64,000 nucleotides of DNA from Lysinibacillus mangiferihumi (GTDB lineage Bacteria > Bacillota > Bacilli > Bacillales_A > Planococcaceae). Within the stretch, counting starts at the first letter, position 1, and each line of letters opens with the position of its first letter. A program made the translations under genes and the position numbers. Location of the stretch: positions 1 to 64,000 of the forward strand of contig NZ_PYWM01000026.1 in NCBI RefSeq assembly GCF_003049665.1, written 5' to 3'. This document shows, piece after piece, positions 46,339-55,433 of this stretch. The notes under the pieces are model-generated. The model was given only the letters and a program-made list of their open reading frames with translations. It did no database searches and had not been told where the DNA came from.

Positions 46339-47409
46339 TTGAAAAATGTCAAAATCGAAAATGTCTCTAAGCAATTTGGGAAAGTGCAAGGTGTAAAAGA
46401 TTTAAATCTCGAAATCAAAACGGGTGAATTCTTTACCTTCCTTGGGCCTAGTGGCTGTGGGAAAACGACGACATTGCGAATGATTGCAGGGTTTTATTAT
46501 CCTACTGAAGGAAAAATTTTTTTCGATGATCGCGATGTGACATTACTTCAGCCAAATAAACGCAATATTGGTATGGTGTTTCAAAATTATGCGCTGTTTC
46601 CACACATGACAGTAGACGAAAATATTGCTTTTGGCTTACAAGTACGAAAGCTCTCTAAACAGGAAATAACACAAAAAGTTGACCGCATTCGAGGACTTGT
46701 ACATTTAGGGCAATATGGCAGCAGGAAAATTAATGAATTATCTGGTGGTCAGCAGCAGCGTGTTGCCCTAGCAAGAGCACTTGTGATTGAGCCTGATATT
46801 TTATTACTCGATGAACCGTTGTCGAATTTAGATGCAAAGTTACGTGAGGAAACGCGCATTGAAATTAAAAGAATTCAATCCGAGCTAGGTGTTACAACCA
46901 TTTATGTAACACACGATCAAACGGAAGCGATGTCCATGTCGGACCGCATTATGGTGATGGACAATGGTTATGTAAAACAAATCGGCACACCTCAAGAAAT
47001 TTATAATCGGCCAGTAAACCGCTTCGTTGCCGATTTCATCGGGGAAACCAATTTAATCGAAGCGACAATCTTTGCGATTAACGCAGATGAAGTGCAAGTA
47101 AAAACAAAGAATGGACTTGTTCTAACTGGGCGAAAGCAACACAGCTCCCCTACTTTAACGCATATGATTGGAGACAACGTGTTTATTTCGATTCGTCCAG
47201 AGTCTGTCAATCTAGGCCCTGGAGAAAATACATTAACTGGAACAATCACATTTGTTGAATTTACAGGAATAAGTGTAAATTACATTGTCGATTTTATTGA
47301 ATTCTCATTGAAAGTTATGATAATCAATAAAAATGCACAGCTAAAAAACATTGGCGAAAGCATTACTTTAAATATAGCGCAGGAATCACTATATTTTTTA
47401 GGAGAATAG
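46339..47409 (+). CDS. ABC importer ATPase, Fe/2-AEP/sugar-phosphate class
   Basis: A 356-residue ATPase of the spermidine/iron/2-AEP class. Walker A is GPSGCGKTTTLRM, the signature is LSGGQQQRVALARALVI, and Walker B is LLLDEPLSNLDAKLR. A TOBE domain fills residues 240-356. A TTG at 46339 is preferred as start because AAAGGAG lies 8 nt upstream; a TTG six bases earlier is too close. It energises the double permease that follows, with the lipoprotein at 42988. Confidence 0.92.
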   Translation: MKNVKIENVSKQFGKVQGVKDLNLEIKTGEFFTFLGPSGCGKTTTLRMIAGFYYPTEGKIFFDDRDVTLLQPNKRNIGMVFQNYALFPHMTVDENIAFGLQVRKLSKQEITQKVDRIRGLVHLGQYGSRKINELSGGQQQRVALARALVIEPDILLLDEPLSNLDAKLREETRIEIKRIQSELGVTTIYVTHDQTEAMSMSDRIMVMDNGYVKQIGTPQEIYNRPVNRFVADFIGETNLIEATIFAINADEVQVKTKNGLVLTGRKQHSSPTLTHMIGDNVFISIRPESVNLGPGENTLTGTITFVEFTGISVNYIVDFIEFSLKVMIINKNAQLKNIGESITLNIAQESLYFLGE

Positions 47410-47421
47410 GAGGCAGACCAC

Positions 47422-49143
47422 ATGGAAAAACCACCTGTACATTCTTATCAAAATAATGCTTGGACACGGCTAACGCAATCTAAATGGTTTGTCTATATTT
47501 TAATTTCACCTTTGTTTTTAGTATTGTTTGCTTATGTCATTTATCCTTTCTATCAAACTTTTCTTCAAAGTTTTTCAGGAGAGCGCGCACTTAGTCATTA
47601 TCAAAAGTTTTTTAGCCTTACTAGCCCTGCTAATCTTGAGGCGCTATGGACTAGTTTATATATATCCATTATTAGCGTGATTTGCTGTGCACTTGTTGGT
47701 GTAACAATGGCATTTTTATTGGAACGCTATGAGTTTCCAGGAAGACGCATATTATCTATTTTAGTATTAGTGCCAATGGCTCTTCCACCGCTTGTTGGCG
47801 TACTCTCTTTTACATTCCTATACGGGGAGAGTGGCATTTTTCCACGCGCAATTCAGCATTTATTCGGCTTAAAGCAAGTACCCTTTTCTTTAAAAGGTAT
47901 ATGGGGTGTCATCGTTGTCCATACATTTACCATGTACACCTACTTCTATTTAACCGCTTCAGCTGCTATTAAAGGACTCGATCCATCATTAGAGGAAGCA
48001 GCAACTAGTTTAGGTGCAGGGCGTATTCGTGTATGGACAAAGGTTATTTTACCGATGTTGACACCTTCTATTATTGCATCTGCCTTGCTCGTCTTTATGG
48101 TATCAATGGCATCCTATACGGCACCATTAATGTTTGGTGTCGAACGAACGATGACCATGCAAATTTACTTATCACGGACAAATGGTAATTTAGAAATGGC
48201 CGCTACACAGTCAATGATTTTATCGTTTGTATCCATTTCATTTTTGATTGTTATGCGCTGGTACCAAAACCGTAGAAATTACCAAAATTTGAGTAAAGGC
48301 ATTAGTGTTCATCGCTCAGAAGTATCTTCAAAATTCATGAAAATAATTGCTACAATAGCTTCTTTTGGCGGAACACTGATTTTAATTTTACCAATTTTAG
48401 TGCTGATTTTAATTTCCTTTTCAGTCGATGGCGCATGGAAAACACAAATACTTCCCACCGACTACACCGTCGATCATTATGTGGCACTCTTTACTGATGA
48501 ACGAACGTGGAGACCTATTTGGAACTCCATCCAAATGGGTATTGTCGCAACGTTTGGTAATGTACTTTTTGGTGTCGCTGCAGCCTACGCGATGGTGCGT
48601 CTCAACTTTAAAGGGAAAACATTGCTCGATATTTTAATTATGGTTCCTTGGGCACTGCCTGGGACTGTTGTTGCCGTCAATTTAATTGCTGCCTTTAGCA
48701 CTGAAAATATTTTTGCCTTTAACCATGTGCTGATTGGTACGTTTTGGATTTTACCGCTTGCTTATTTTATTAGACATTTACCACTTGTTTTCCGTTCAAC
48801 ATCAGCCTCTCTTGTGCAATTAGATCAGTCGATTGAGGAGGCGTCACGCAGCTTAGGTGCAAATTGGTGGTATACGTTTCGACGTATCGTCCTGCCGCTA
48901 ACTTTTTCGGGCATATTAGCAGGAACATTACTAGCGCTTGTCCAAAGTTTAGGTGAATTCGTAGCTTCTATTCTTATTTATAGCACTTCTACGATTCCGC
49001 TATCTGTCGCTATATTTCAAAAATTATATGCCTTTAAATTTGGAACTGCTTGTGCCTATGGTGTTTTACAAATTTGCTTAATTTTAACAGTACTTATTAT
49101 TTCGGAAAAGCTATCAAAGGGCAGTGCTGGCTCAGCCATATAA
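47422..49143 (+). CDS. ABC importer double permease, FbpB-like
   Basis: A 573-residue protein with two fused permease halves of six helices each. Each half carries an EAA loop: GLDPSLEEAATSLGAGRIRVW near residue 190 and QSIEEASRSLGANWWYTFRR near residue 480. This fused form is usual for ferric-ion and related transporters. AGGAGG lies 8-9 nt before the ATG. Confidence 0.92.
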   Translation: MEKPPVHSYQNNAWTRLTQSKWFVYILISPLFLVLFAYVIYPFYQTFLQSFSGERALSHYQKFFSLTSPANLEALWTSLYISIISVICCALVGVTMAFLLERYEFPGRRILSILVLVPMALPPLVGVLSFTFLYGESGIFPRAIQHLFGLKQVPFSLKGIWGVIVVHTFTMYTYFYLTASAAIKGLDPSLEEAATSLGAGRIRVWTKVILPMLTPSIIASALLVFMVSMASYTAPLMFGVERTMTMQIYLSRTNGNLEMAATQSMILSFVSISFLIVMRWYQNRRNYQNLSKGISVHRSEVSSKFMKIIATIASFGGTLILILPILVLILISFSVDGAWKTQILPTDYTVDHYVALFTDERTWRPIWNSIQMGIVATFGNVLFGVAAAYAMVRLNFKGKTLLDILIMVPWALPGTVVAVNLIAAFSTENIFAFNHVLIGTFWILPLAYFIRHLPLVFRSTSASLVQLDQSIEEASRSLGANWWYTFRRIVLPLTFSGILAGTLLALVQSLGEFVASILIYSTSTIPLSVAIFQKLYAFKFGTACAYGVLQICLILTVLIISEKLSKGSAGSAI

Positions 49144-49171
49144 CTGTTATTCTATTAGGAGGCCATTAATT

Positions 49172-50686
49172 ATGTTTGAAGATTTCCGCAACAAAATTCA
49201 GCAAGAGGATGGAATAATTTTTCCTTCGAATATTTACCGGAAAATTGTATTGCAACCGGCTTATGATGAAGCAAAGAAAAATTTTTTAACGATTATGCTT
49301 CAAATTAATATTGCCCATTTAAAAATGCTAGAAGAACAAGGACTTGTAAAAAAAGAAGAAGCGAAACAAATTGCTTTGGCACTGAAAAAACTAGATTTGA
49401 ACTATTATCGAATAGAAGATTACAGCCCGCAATACGAGGATTTATTTTTCCGCATTGAAAATAAATTAATTGAACTTGCTGGTGATGTTGCCGGAAATCT
49501 TCATATCGGTAGAAGTCGGAATGATATGGGGATTGCCATTTATCGCATGACATTGCGCAAAAAATTATTAATGCTTATGGGGGAATTGCTTAAATTACGC
49601 GGTGATTTAATTGCAGCTGCCGAGGAGCATATTGATACGATCATGATTGGCTATACACATACGCAACAAGCTCAACCGACCACTTTTGCCCATTATTTAA
49701 AAGCTGTTATCGATCAGCTAGATCGTGATTTTGAGCGCATGCAGCATTGCTATAAAACGATAAATCGGAGCAGTATGGGGGCAGCCGCCTTAACGACAAC
49801 TGGCTTTAACATTAGTCGTGAGCGTATGCGAGACTTATTAGCTTTTGACGATATTATTGAAAATGCATGGGATGCGGTTGCTGGAGCTGATTATATTGCT
49901 GAAACAGCAAGTATTGTGCAGCTTGCGGCACTGAACCTCGGCCGTACATCACAGGACTTTTTACTATGGGCTACGCAGGAATTCAACGCCTTTACACTCG
50001 CGAGTCCATACGTTCAAATTAGCTCTATTATGCCTCAAAAGCGAAACCCTGTGTCCATTGAGCATACGCGCTCATTATTATCTGCGGTTGTTGGAGATGC
50101 AAGTACAGTGCTACAAATGGTACATAATACACCGTTTGGTGATATTGTTGATACAGAGGACGATATGCAACCGTATTTATGGCGAGCGATGGATCGATTA
50201 ATAGGTATATATAAATTATTTGGTTCGCTTGTTGTCACAATGGATGTCAATAAGAAAAAGCTTCGAAACCGTGCAGAAAATAGCTTTGCCAATGTAACAG
50301 AACTTGCTGATACTTTAGTGCGTTCGGAAGGGATTTCATTCCGCCAAGCCCATAGTATCGTAAGTAAATGTATTAAAGTATTACTTGCTCACGGCGAAGA
50401 ATCACTGGCAAGTCTTACGTGGGGATTAGCCAATACACAAGCCAAATTGGTGACTGGCAAACCGTTAGTTATTTCTGAAGAAGATTTCTACCATACTTTA
50501 AAACCCGAGTTCTTCGTAAATGTCCGAACATTACTAGGCGGTCCTTCCCCTGAAACGATGCGGGCTTCTATTGAACGTTCGAAGGAACAAGCCAATACCT
50601 TACTTGAGTGGATTCAACTGAAAGAATCAGCTATTATAGAGGCGGAAAAGCAATTAATTTTGTTTATAGAGGAATGGGATCAATGA
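49172..50686 (+). CDS. Argininosuccinate lyase-like enzyme, divergent
   Basis: A 504-residue member of the fumarase/aspartase superfamily. The fumarate-binding region HIGRSRNDMG, GYTHTQQAQPTTFAHYL and the signature loop SSIMPQKRNPVSIEHTRSL are all visible. It lacks an arginine-pathway setting and differs from ordinary ArgH at several of these motifs (HIGRS for HTGRS, QKRNP for QKKNP). The family also contains lyases of aminopolycarboxylates such as EDDS lyase. It probably forms or breaks a C-N bond to a fumarate-derived succinyl group. The ATG at 49172 has AGGAGG 9 nt upstream. Confidence 0.85.
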   Translation: MFEDFRNKIQQEDGIIFPSNIYRKIVLQPAYDEAKKNFLTIMLQINIAHLKMLEEQGLVKKEEAKQIALALKKLDLNYYRIEDYSPQYEDLFFRIENKLIELAGDVAGNLHIGRSRNDMGIAIYRMTLRKKLLMLMGELLKLRGDLIAAAEEHIDTIMIGYTHTQQAQPTTFAHYLKAVIDQLDRDFERMQHCYKTINRSSMGAAALTTTGFNISRERMRDLLAFDDIIENAWDAVAGADYIAETASIVQLAALNLGRTSQDFLLWATQEFNAFTLASPYVQISSIMPQKRNPVSIEHTRSLLSAVVGDASTVLQMVHNTPFGDIVDTEDDMQPYLWRAMDRLIGIYKLFGSLVVTMDVNKKKLRNRAENSFANVTELADTLVRSEGISFRQAHSIVSKCIKVLLAHGEESLASLTWGLANTQAKLVTGKPLVISEEDFYHTLKPEFFVNVRTLLGGPSPETMRASIERSKEQANTLLEWIQLKESAIIEAEKQLILFIEEWDQ

Positions 50687-51630
50687 ATGAATGGCTACTA
50701 ATAATAGACGGTGGTGCAACTAAAACGGCATGTGCTATCGTACATGCCGAGTCAGGTGAAATTCAATATACAACAACAATGGGAGGATCCAATTATCAGG
50801 CGATTGGCATAGCGTCTGCAACAGAAATACTACGAGCGTTATTAAGCAAAGCTCGTGTATTTTTGCAGGACCAAGCTATCTCTAAAATCGCCGTCGCCAC
50901 GTTTGCTATGGCTGGAATTGATTCTCCAAAGGATTATCAAAATGTGACCGCAATGGTTCATGAAGCAATTACAGCGGAACAGCTAGACATCCATACGTTA
51001 ATCGTGGAAAATGATGCACAAGCTACTTTATTAGGTGTCACTGCTGGACAAGCAGGTGCGCTACTAATCGCAGGCACAGGGGCTATTGCCTATGCATTCG
51101 ATGGGCAACAAATTGCCCGCACTGGTGGTTGGGGCCATCGTGCGGGCGATGAAGGAAGTGGCTATTGGCTTGGGCAGGAAGTCATACGTGCCATTTTCCG
51201 GATGGAAGATGGTCGAGGGGAAGCGACGCTATTAAAAGATGCTGTTTATAACTATTTACGTATTCAGGATGTCACCGAGCTCGCAGCATGGTTATTCCGC
51301 CCTTCTTATACAAATGCACAATTAGCCAAAATGGGGGCATTTTTGGCCGATGCCGTTGCCAAAAAAGATACATGTGCTATTCAAATATCCACTCAGGCAG
51401 CCCATGAATTAGTGCTCCTTGCTTGTGCGGTACTTAAAAAAATCAGTTATCAAGGCGAACCATTTAACTTTTATTGTAATGGGGGTGCTATAAAACATAA
51501 CCCTCTGATTTTAAAAATATTTTCACAAGAAATGACTTCAATGTATCCCAAAATTAATGTTTCCTTATGTCAACATCAGCCAATATCTTATATTATCAAT
51601 CGTTCAAAAAGGGCGTATGACAATTTGTAA
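50683..51630 (+). CDS. BadF/BcrA-type ATPase, N-acetylglucosamine kinase-like
   Basis: A 315-residue sugar kinase-fold protein. The phosphate motif is IDGGATKTACAI at residues 7-18, then GGSNYQAIG, VENDAQATLLG near residue 100, and LLIAGTGAIAYAF, followed by WGHRAGDEGSGYWLG. These fit N-acetylglucosamine/N-acetylmuramate-type kinases. The start overlaps the lyase stop (ATGA), so translation is coupled. The last 25 residues do not match the expected PVYGA-type end, so the C-terminus may be altered. It is the last gene of the operon. Confidence 0.86.
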   Translation: MNEWLLIIDGGATKTACAIVHAESGEIQYTTTMGGSNYQAIGIASATEILRALLSKARVFLQDQAISKIAVATFAMAGIDSPKDYQNVTAMVHEAITAEQLDIHTLIVENDAQATLLGVTAGQAGALLIAGTGAIAYAFDGQQIARTGGWGHRAGDEGSGYWLGQEVIRAIFRMEDGRGEATLLKDAVYNYLRIQDVTELAAWLFRPSYTNAQLAKMGAFLADAVAKKDTCAIQISTQAAHELVLLACAVLKKISYQGEPFNFYCNGGAIKHNPLILKIFSQEMTSMYPKINVSLCQHQPISYIINRSKRAYDNL

Positions 51631-51658
51631 TATCCTACTCCCCCAAGTGTCGACAAGA

Positions 51659-51982
51659 AGGCTGGGACATAACTAAAAAAATTTAAGAAACAGACGAAAG
51701 GTGTTCATAATTTTTTGCTATATGGAGCTTAGCAAACTTAGCTATTCTTGCATTTGCATTAAATAAAAAATTAGAAGTGTTCACTAGTTGTTGGTAGCGG
51801 AGGCGGTGACTCCTGCGGGAACAGCACATAATGTAAGACGCAACAGACCGCGCGTTAGCGAGGGTTGCGGCTTACGTGTGTGCCCGCGGAAAGCACCGCC
51901 ATAGCGGACAACAACGGCATAGCAAAAAAGTGTTAGATTGACTGCCATCAATCTAACACTTTTTCTCTTTTGTCCCAGCCTC
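51659..51982 (-). repeat. Dispersed 315-bp element with terminal inverted repeats, copy 2
   Basis: The reverse complement of the element at 9560-9873, similar over its full length. Ends are AGGCTGGGACATAAC on the left and TTTTGTCCCAGCCTC on the right. The terminator-like hairpin (AAAAAGTGTTAGATTGA and its partner) lies at about 51927-51966. A second partial end (TCTCTTTTATCCCAGTCTC) follows directly, as if the end had been duplicated. It fills the gap between the kinase and the transglutaminase genes; the remainder of 51983-52110 is plain. Confidence 0.88.
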
Positions 51983-52110
51983 TTCTCTTTTATCCCAGTC
52001 TCTTTGTTATTTTTTTAGCCTTTTAATAGCTTGAACAAAATATGATTGAAGTAAAGAGTGGCATCCTGCTGTAAACTGCGTAGCCAGCAACAGTAATCAC
52101 TGCATATAAA

Positions 52111-53403
52111 TTATAGTTGCATTTTCTTTAGTTCATTCGTCATGAAATATAAATAACCGTCCTTAATAAATAAATCTTTCGTGTCTTCCTTATTCAGCAG
52201 TTGTTCGCCGCTTCCATCGGGGCGAATTTTCGTTAAATAAGCACCATGTGAATAATTACTAAAGTATAGCCATCCATCTGCATAAACGATATATTGTGCA
52301 CGCGTTTTCGTGACACGCTGTGCTTTGCCGGTAGTCATATCAAGCACATATAATCTATTGTCATCAGAAATACTGCTATAGAATAGTTGATTTCCTACCT
52401 GTGCAGGAAAATCAATATCCTGATAATAGCTATAAGCGGTACTTGTTGCTTTCGGATAATCGTCCGCTATCCATGTGTGATCACGTGCCATCGTGCGATC
52501 ATCCACTAAAAAGTATTGATATCTTATAGCCCCTTTACGATCAGGCACCGGATCATTCCACGTTGTATCAAGATGATACCATTGACCGTCGAGTTTTACT
52601 AAATTCCAAGCATGGCCTTCTTGACCGACATAACCCACAATATATTTTGTCTCGAAACCAAGTTTTTGCAACATTGAGTGTGCTAATAACGCATAGCCCT
52701 GACAAACACCACCATGCTCGGCCAGCACCGTATAGGCACTATGTGGGCTTGACTTTGTTTGCTCAGTATAAGCTGTATTGGCTACTATATAATCATTTAC
52801 TGCTTTAATCTTTTCTACATCGGTTTTCGCGTTTTTTGCAATCGTAGCAACGATTTCTTGCGCATTCATCTCTACATAAGCCGCTTGCTCCGGTGTCATT
52901 AAATAGCTTTGTTCTCCAAAAATCTTAGCTGTTTTTTTACCATATTCAAAGCGTATGGAATGCTTACTAATATGACCATAGACATAATCGTCTCGTTTAA
53001 TGGCACTATCATAAGCCTCCTCCACAATTTTCTCGATTCGTTGCGTACTTCCTTTATATTGAATTTCAAAGCTAGGCGAAAAACTACTATAGTAGGCGTA
53101 CATTGCATCCGCCATTTCCTTCGCATTAGTGACAACAAGCTTTGTTTCAGGCTGCTTTACAACTGGAGCAGTGACCGCTAGCTCTTGGTTCTTTACATCT
53201 TCAGGGTTGGCTGTTTGAATTGAGGCATCTTCTGAAAATTTGGTGGTAACATCAACAATTTTTTCTTTTGTTGCTAGTAGCATCGTTTCGATGTCATCAT
53301 TATTTGCCCAAGTTACGACTTGCTTAACTGTCGCTTTACCCGCTGTATAGATTGGTTCCATAAAAACAATAAATATTACTATAATCGCTAGCTTCTTCCA
53401 CAA
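52111..53403 (-). CDS. Exported transglutaminase-fold protein with DUF5050-like propeller
   Basis: A 430-residue protein. An N-terminal hydrophobic helix (residues 4-20) anchors or secretes it. A transglutaminase/protease-like domain has the catalytic cysteine in GVCQGYALLAHSML near residue 225, the histidine in GHAWNLV, and the aspartate in HLDTTWNDP. The C-terminal 130 residues have repeats like YIVYADGWLYFSNY, a DUF5050/beta-propeller type. Start is TTG with GAGGTGA upstream. It probably crosslinks or hydrolyses wall or surface proteins. A close paralogue is the next gene. Confidence 0.85.
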   Translation of the reverse strand: MWKKLAIIVIFIVFMEPIYTAGKATVKQVVTWANNDDIETMLLATKEKIVDVTTKFSEDASIQTANPEDVKNQELAVTAPVVKQPETKLVVTNAKEMADAMYAYYSSFSPSFEIQYKGSTQRIEKIVEEAYDSAIKRDDYVYGHISKHSIRFEYGKKTAKIFGEQSYLMTPEQAAYVEMNAQEIVATIAKNAKTDVEKIKAVNDYIVANTAYTEQTKSSPHSAYTVLAEHGGVCQGYALLAHSMLQKLGFETKYIVGYVGQEGHAWNLVKLDGQWYHLDTTWNDPVPDRKGAIRYQYFLVDDRTMARDHTWIADDYPKATSTAYSYYQDIDFPAQVGNQLFYSSISDDNRLYVLDMTTGKAQRVTKTRAQYIVYADGWLYFSNYSHGAYLTKIRPDGSGEQLLNKEDTKDLFIKDGYLYFMTNELKKMQL

Positions 53404-53444
53404 AAATCTTCACCTCACACAGTTTCACTACTTTCATTATATAC

Positions 53445-53485
53445 AAAAAAAGCACAAAGAACTCATTTAAGAGTCCTTTTGTGCT
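53445..53485 (-). terminator. Terminator of the second transglutaminase gene
   Basis: AGCACAAAAGGACTC pairs with GAGTTCTTTGTGCT on the minus strand with minor mismatch, and TTTTTTGTATAT follows. It separates the two paralogues, so each is its own unit. Confidence 0.85.
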
Positions 53486-53547
53486 ATAAATAAGATATGC
53501 ATACAACAGGTAATCTAGAAACGTCCTGTTGTTTCGTCCACTGCATA

Positions 53548-54699
53548 TTAGTTAATTTTTTGCTTTTGTTCTTTACCGTTAACTTTATACACTAAATAAC
53601 CGCTACTAATCATTAAATCAGTTACAGATTGTTTCACTACTACATTTGTTTTTAATGTTTTAAGATTTAGTTTTGTTAAGTAGCCGCTATTACTATAATC
53701 GCTATAATAAAGATAATCGCCAGCGCCTGTAATATACAGAGCACGAGTATCAATCACCTTCGTTTTCTTACCACTTACCAAGTCAAGTTTATACAACTTA
53801 TCATTATCCGCTGTATTGCTGAAGTATAAAGTATTTTGGATTTGGTGTGCAAAATGTACATTTTGCATGAAATTATAGGAAGTACTTGTGGCCGCAGGAT
53901 AATCTGTAGTAATCCAAGTATGGTCTTTGTTTAGCTGCGCATCCGTTACAAGGAAGTAATCATAGGAAGATGCCCCAATTCGATTTGGTAACGGATCATT
54001 CCATGTTGTATCTAGATGATACCACTTGCCATCAAGCTTCACCATATTCCAGGCATGTGCTTCAGTGCCATTCACATAACCTACTACATATTTTGTTTCA
54101 ATCCCTGCTTGCTCTAGCATTTTATAAGCTGATAACGCATAGCCCTGACATACAGCTTGTCCTTCGAATAGTAAAGCGTAAGCGCTATGTGGACTTGCTT
54201 TCGTTTTTGTACCATAAGTAGTATTTGACACAATATAATCATTAATAGCCTTTACTTTTTGAAACGGTGTCATAGAAGGCTTAATAATCGTCTTTAAAAT
54301 GCTATCAATCTTCTTTTGTACAGCAGCTTCTTGTGTGGCATTTGTAAAGTATTTTACTTTATAGGTTACATTCCCTGCGGAGTCAGCAGACATTGAAATG
54401 CTTTGAAGATGACCACTAGCATACGTAGCTTGTTGCTGCGCCTTTTCAAATGCCTCCATAAACTTGTCCATATCCGTCATTGAACCACTATATGTAACTT
54501 TTATTTCAGTCGCAAAATTATTAAGTTGCTTTGCTATTTCTTTTGTTAATTGATCAACAGTTGCTATCTTCGTACTAGCCATCGCATTGTATACAATCGG
54601 TGCAGGAGTATTGAATGGTTGAGTCTGTGCACTTTGTGCATTGGCTACAGTTGGGCTTAACATCAACAATGTGGCACTGCTTAATAACCATTTTTTCAA
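53548..54699 (-). CDS. Exported transglutaminase-fold protein, paralogue
   Basis: A 383-residue protein with a cleavable signal peptide ending near ANAQS (residues 18-22). The catalytic cysteine is in AVCQGYALSAY, histidine in EAHAWNMV, aspartate in HLDTTWNDP. The C-terminal 100 residues again form propeller-like repeats. Compared with the neighbour it lacks the longer linker after the membrane segment. Tandem duplication followed by divergence is the simplest history. Confidence 0.87.
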   Translation of the reverse strand: MKKWLLSSATLLMLSPTVANAQSAQTQPFNTPAPIVYNAMASTKIATVDQLTKEIAKQLNNFATEIKVTYSGSMTDMDKFMEAFEKAQQQATYASGHLQSISMSADSAGNVTYKVKYFTNATQEAAVQKKIDSILKTIIKPSMTPFQKVKAINDYIVSNTTYGTKTKASPHSAYALLFEGQAVCQGYALSAYKMLEQAGIETKYVVGYVNGTEAHAWNMVKLDGKWYHLDTTWNDPLPNRIGASSYDYFLVTDAQLNKDHTWITTDYPAATSTSYNFMQNVHFAHQIQNTLYFSNTADNDKLYKLDLVSGKKTKVIDTRALYITGAGDYLYYSDYSNSGYLTKLNLKTLKTNVVVKQSVTDLMISSGYLVYKVNGKEQKQKIN

Positions 54700-55071
54700 G
54701 ATAGATTCACCTTCTCTTATATAATATCTTTATACTAATTATAAAAGAAAATGCAACTTTAAATCTATCATACAAGTTCACTACATACGACTTTTTTCTA
54801 CAATAATTCATTCCAATAATTAGGTTTTTACACCTACCTTTACTATAAATCTACTAAATTAAAGTAATTTTTTGCAAAATCCTTAATTTCACTTCTTCTA
54901 GACTACTACATGTAAGACGACACAAGCCCCGCTACATCGACTTTTATTGAAAAACGAATTCATCGAGCCTTCAGGAGGCTTACCGTTGTCCAATGAAAAG
55001 TGAAGAAGCAGAGCTTGTCGATTTAACAATAATCCATTTTAATTTTATGCTTTTTATATTAGCCTTAACAA
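54700..55071. other. 372-bp gap without a gene
   Basis: A/T-rich. It must hold the promoter of the transglutaminase gene at its left end. I see no recognised RNA, repeat or ORF with a ribosome site. Confidence 0.5.
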
Positions 55072-55338
55072 TCAACGGCTTTTAACAACTAAATTAACCG
55101 CTTCTTGAATCAATTCATTCATTTTCTCGCCGTCACCTTCCGCATTTTGGACACATTCCAACAGATTCGTACTCACAATGACACCTACTGTACGATCTAC
55201 TGCTGAACGCACTGCTGATAATTGCGTAATAACAGCCTTACAATCCTTTTCTTCTTCCATCATTTTTAAAATACCGCGTAGCTGACCTTCCATGCGCTTT
55301 ACACGATTTTTTACTTGATCTGAATATTCCACATTCAT
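55072..55338 (-). CDS. CsoR/DUF156-family regulator, CstR/YrkD-like
   Basis: An 88-residue all-helical repressor of the CsoR family. The first cysteine is in DCKAVITQLSAVRSA (residue 33). The usual copper-ligand histidine is replaced by asparagine in STNLLEC, and the second cysteine is residue 62. This Cys-Asn-Cys pattern matches CstR/YrkD, which sense reactive sulfur (persulfides), rather than copper-sensing CsoR (Cys-His-Cys). AAGGGG precedes the ATG. No sulfurtransferase or rhodanese gene lies beside it. Confidence 0.88.
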   Translation of the reverse strand: MNVEYSDQVKNRVKRMEGQLRGILKMMEEEKDCKAVITQLSAVRSAVDRTVGVIVSTNLLECVQNAEGDGEKMNELIQEAVNLVVKSR

Positions 55339-55433
55339 TACCCCTTCTTTTTATACTCGCGACGTCCAGTTGAGTAATTATTATTCTTATCCTAGCACAA
55401 AATATAAGAAATAAACCTGCCACATCATTCTTG

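Noticed and set aside
49172-50686. Ordinary argH of arginine biosynthesis
   Set aside because: No arginine genes are nearby, the active-site motifs diverge, and the gene is inside an ABC transport operon.
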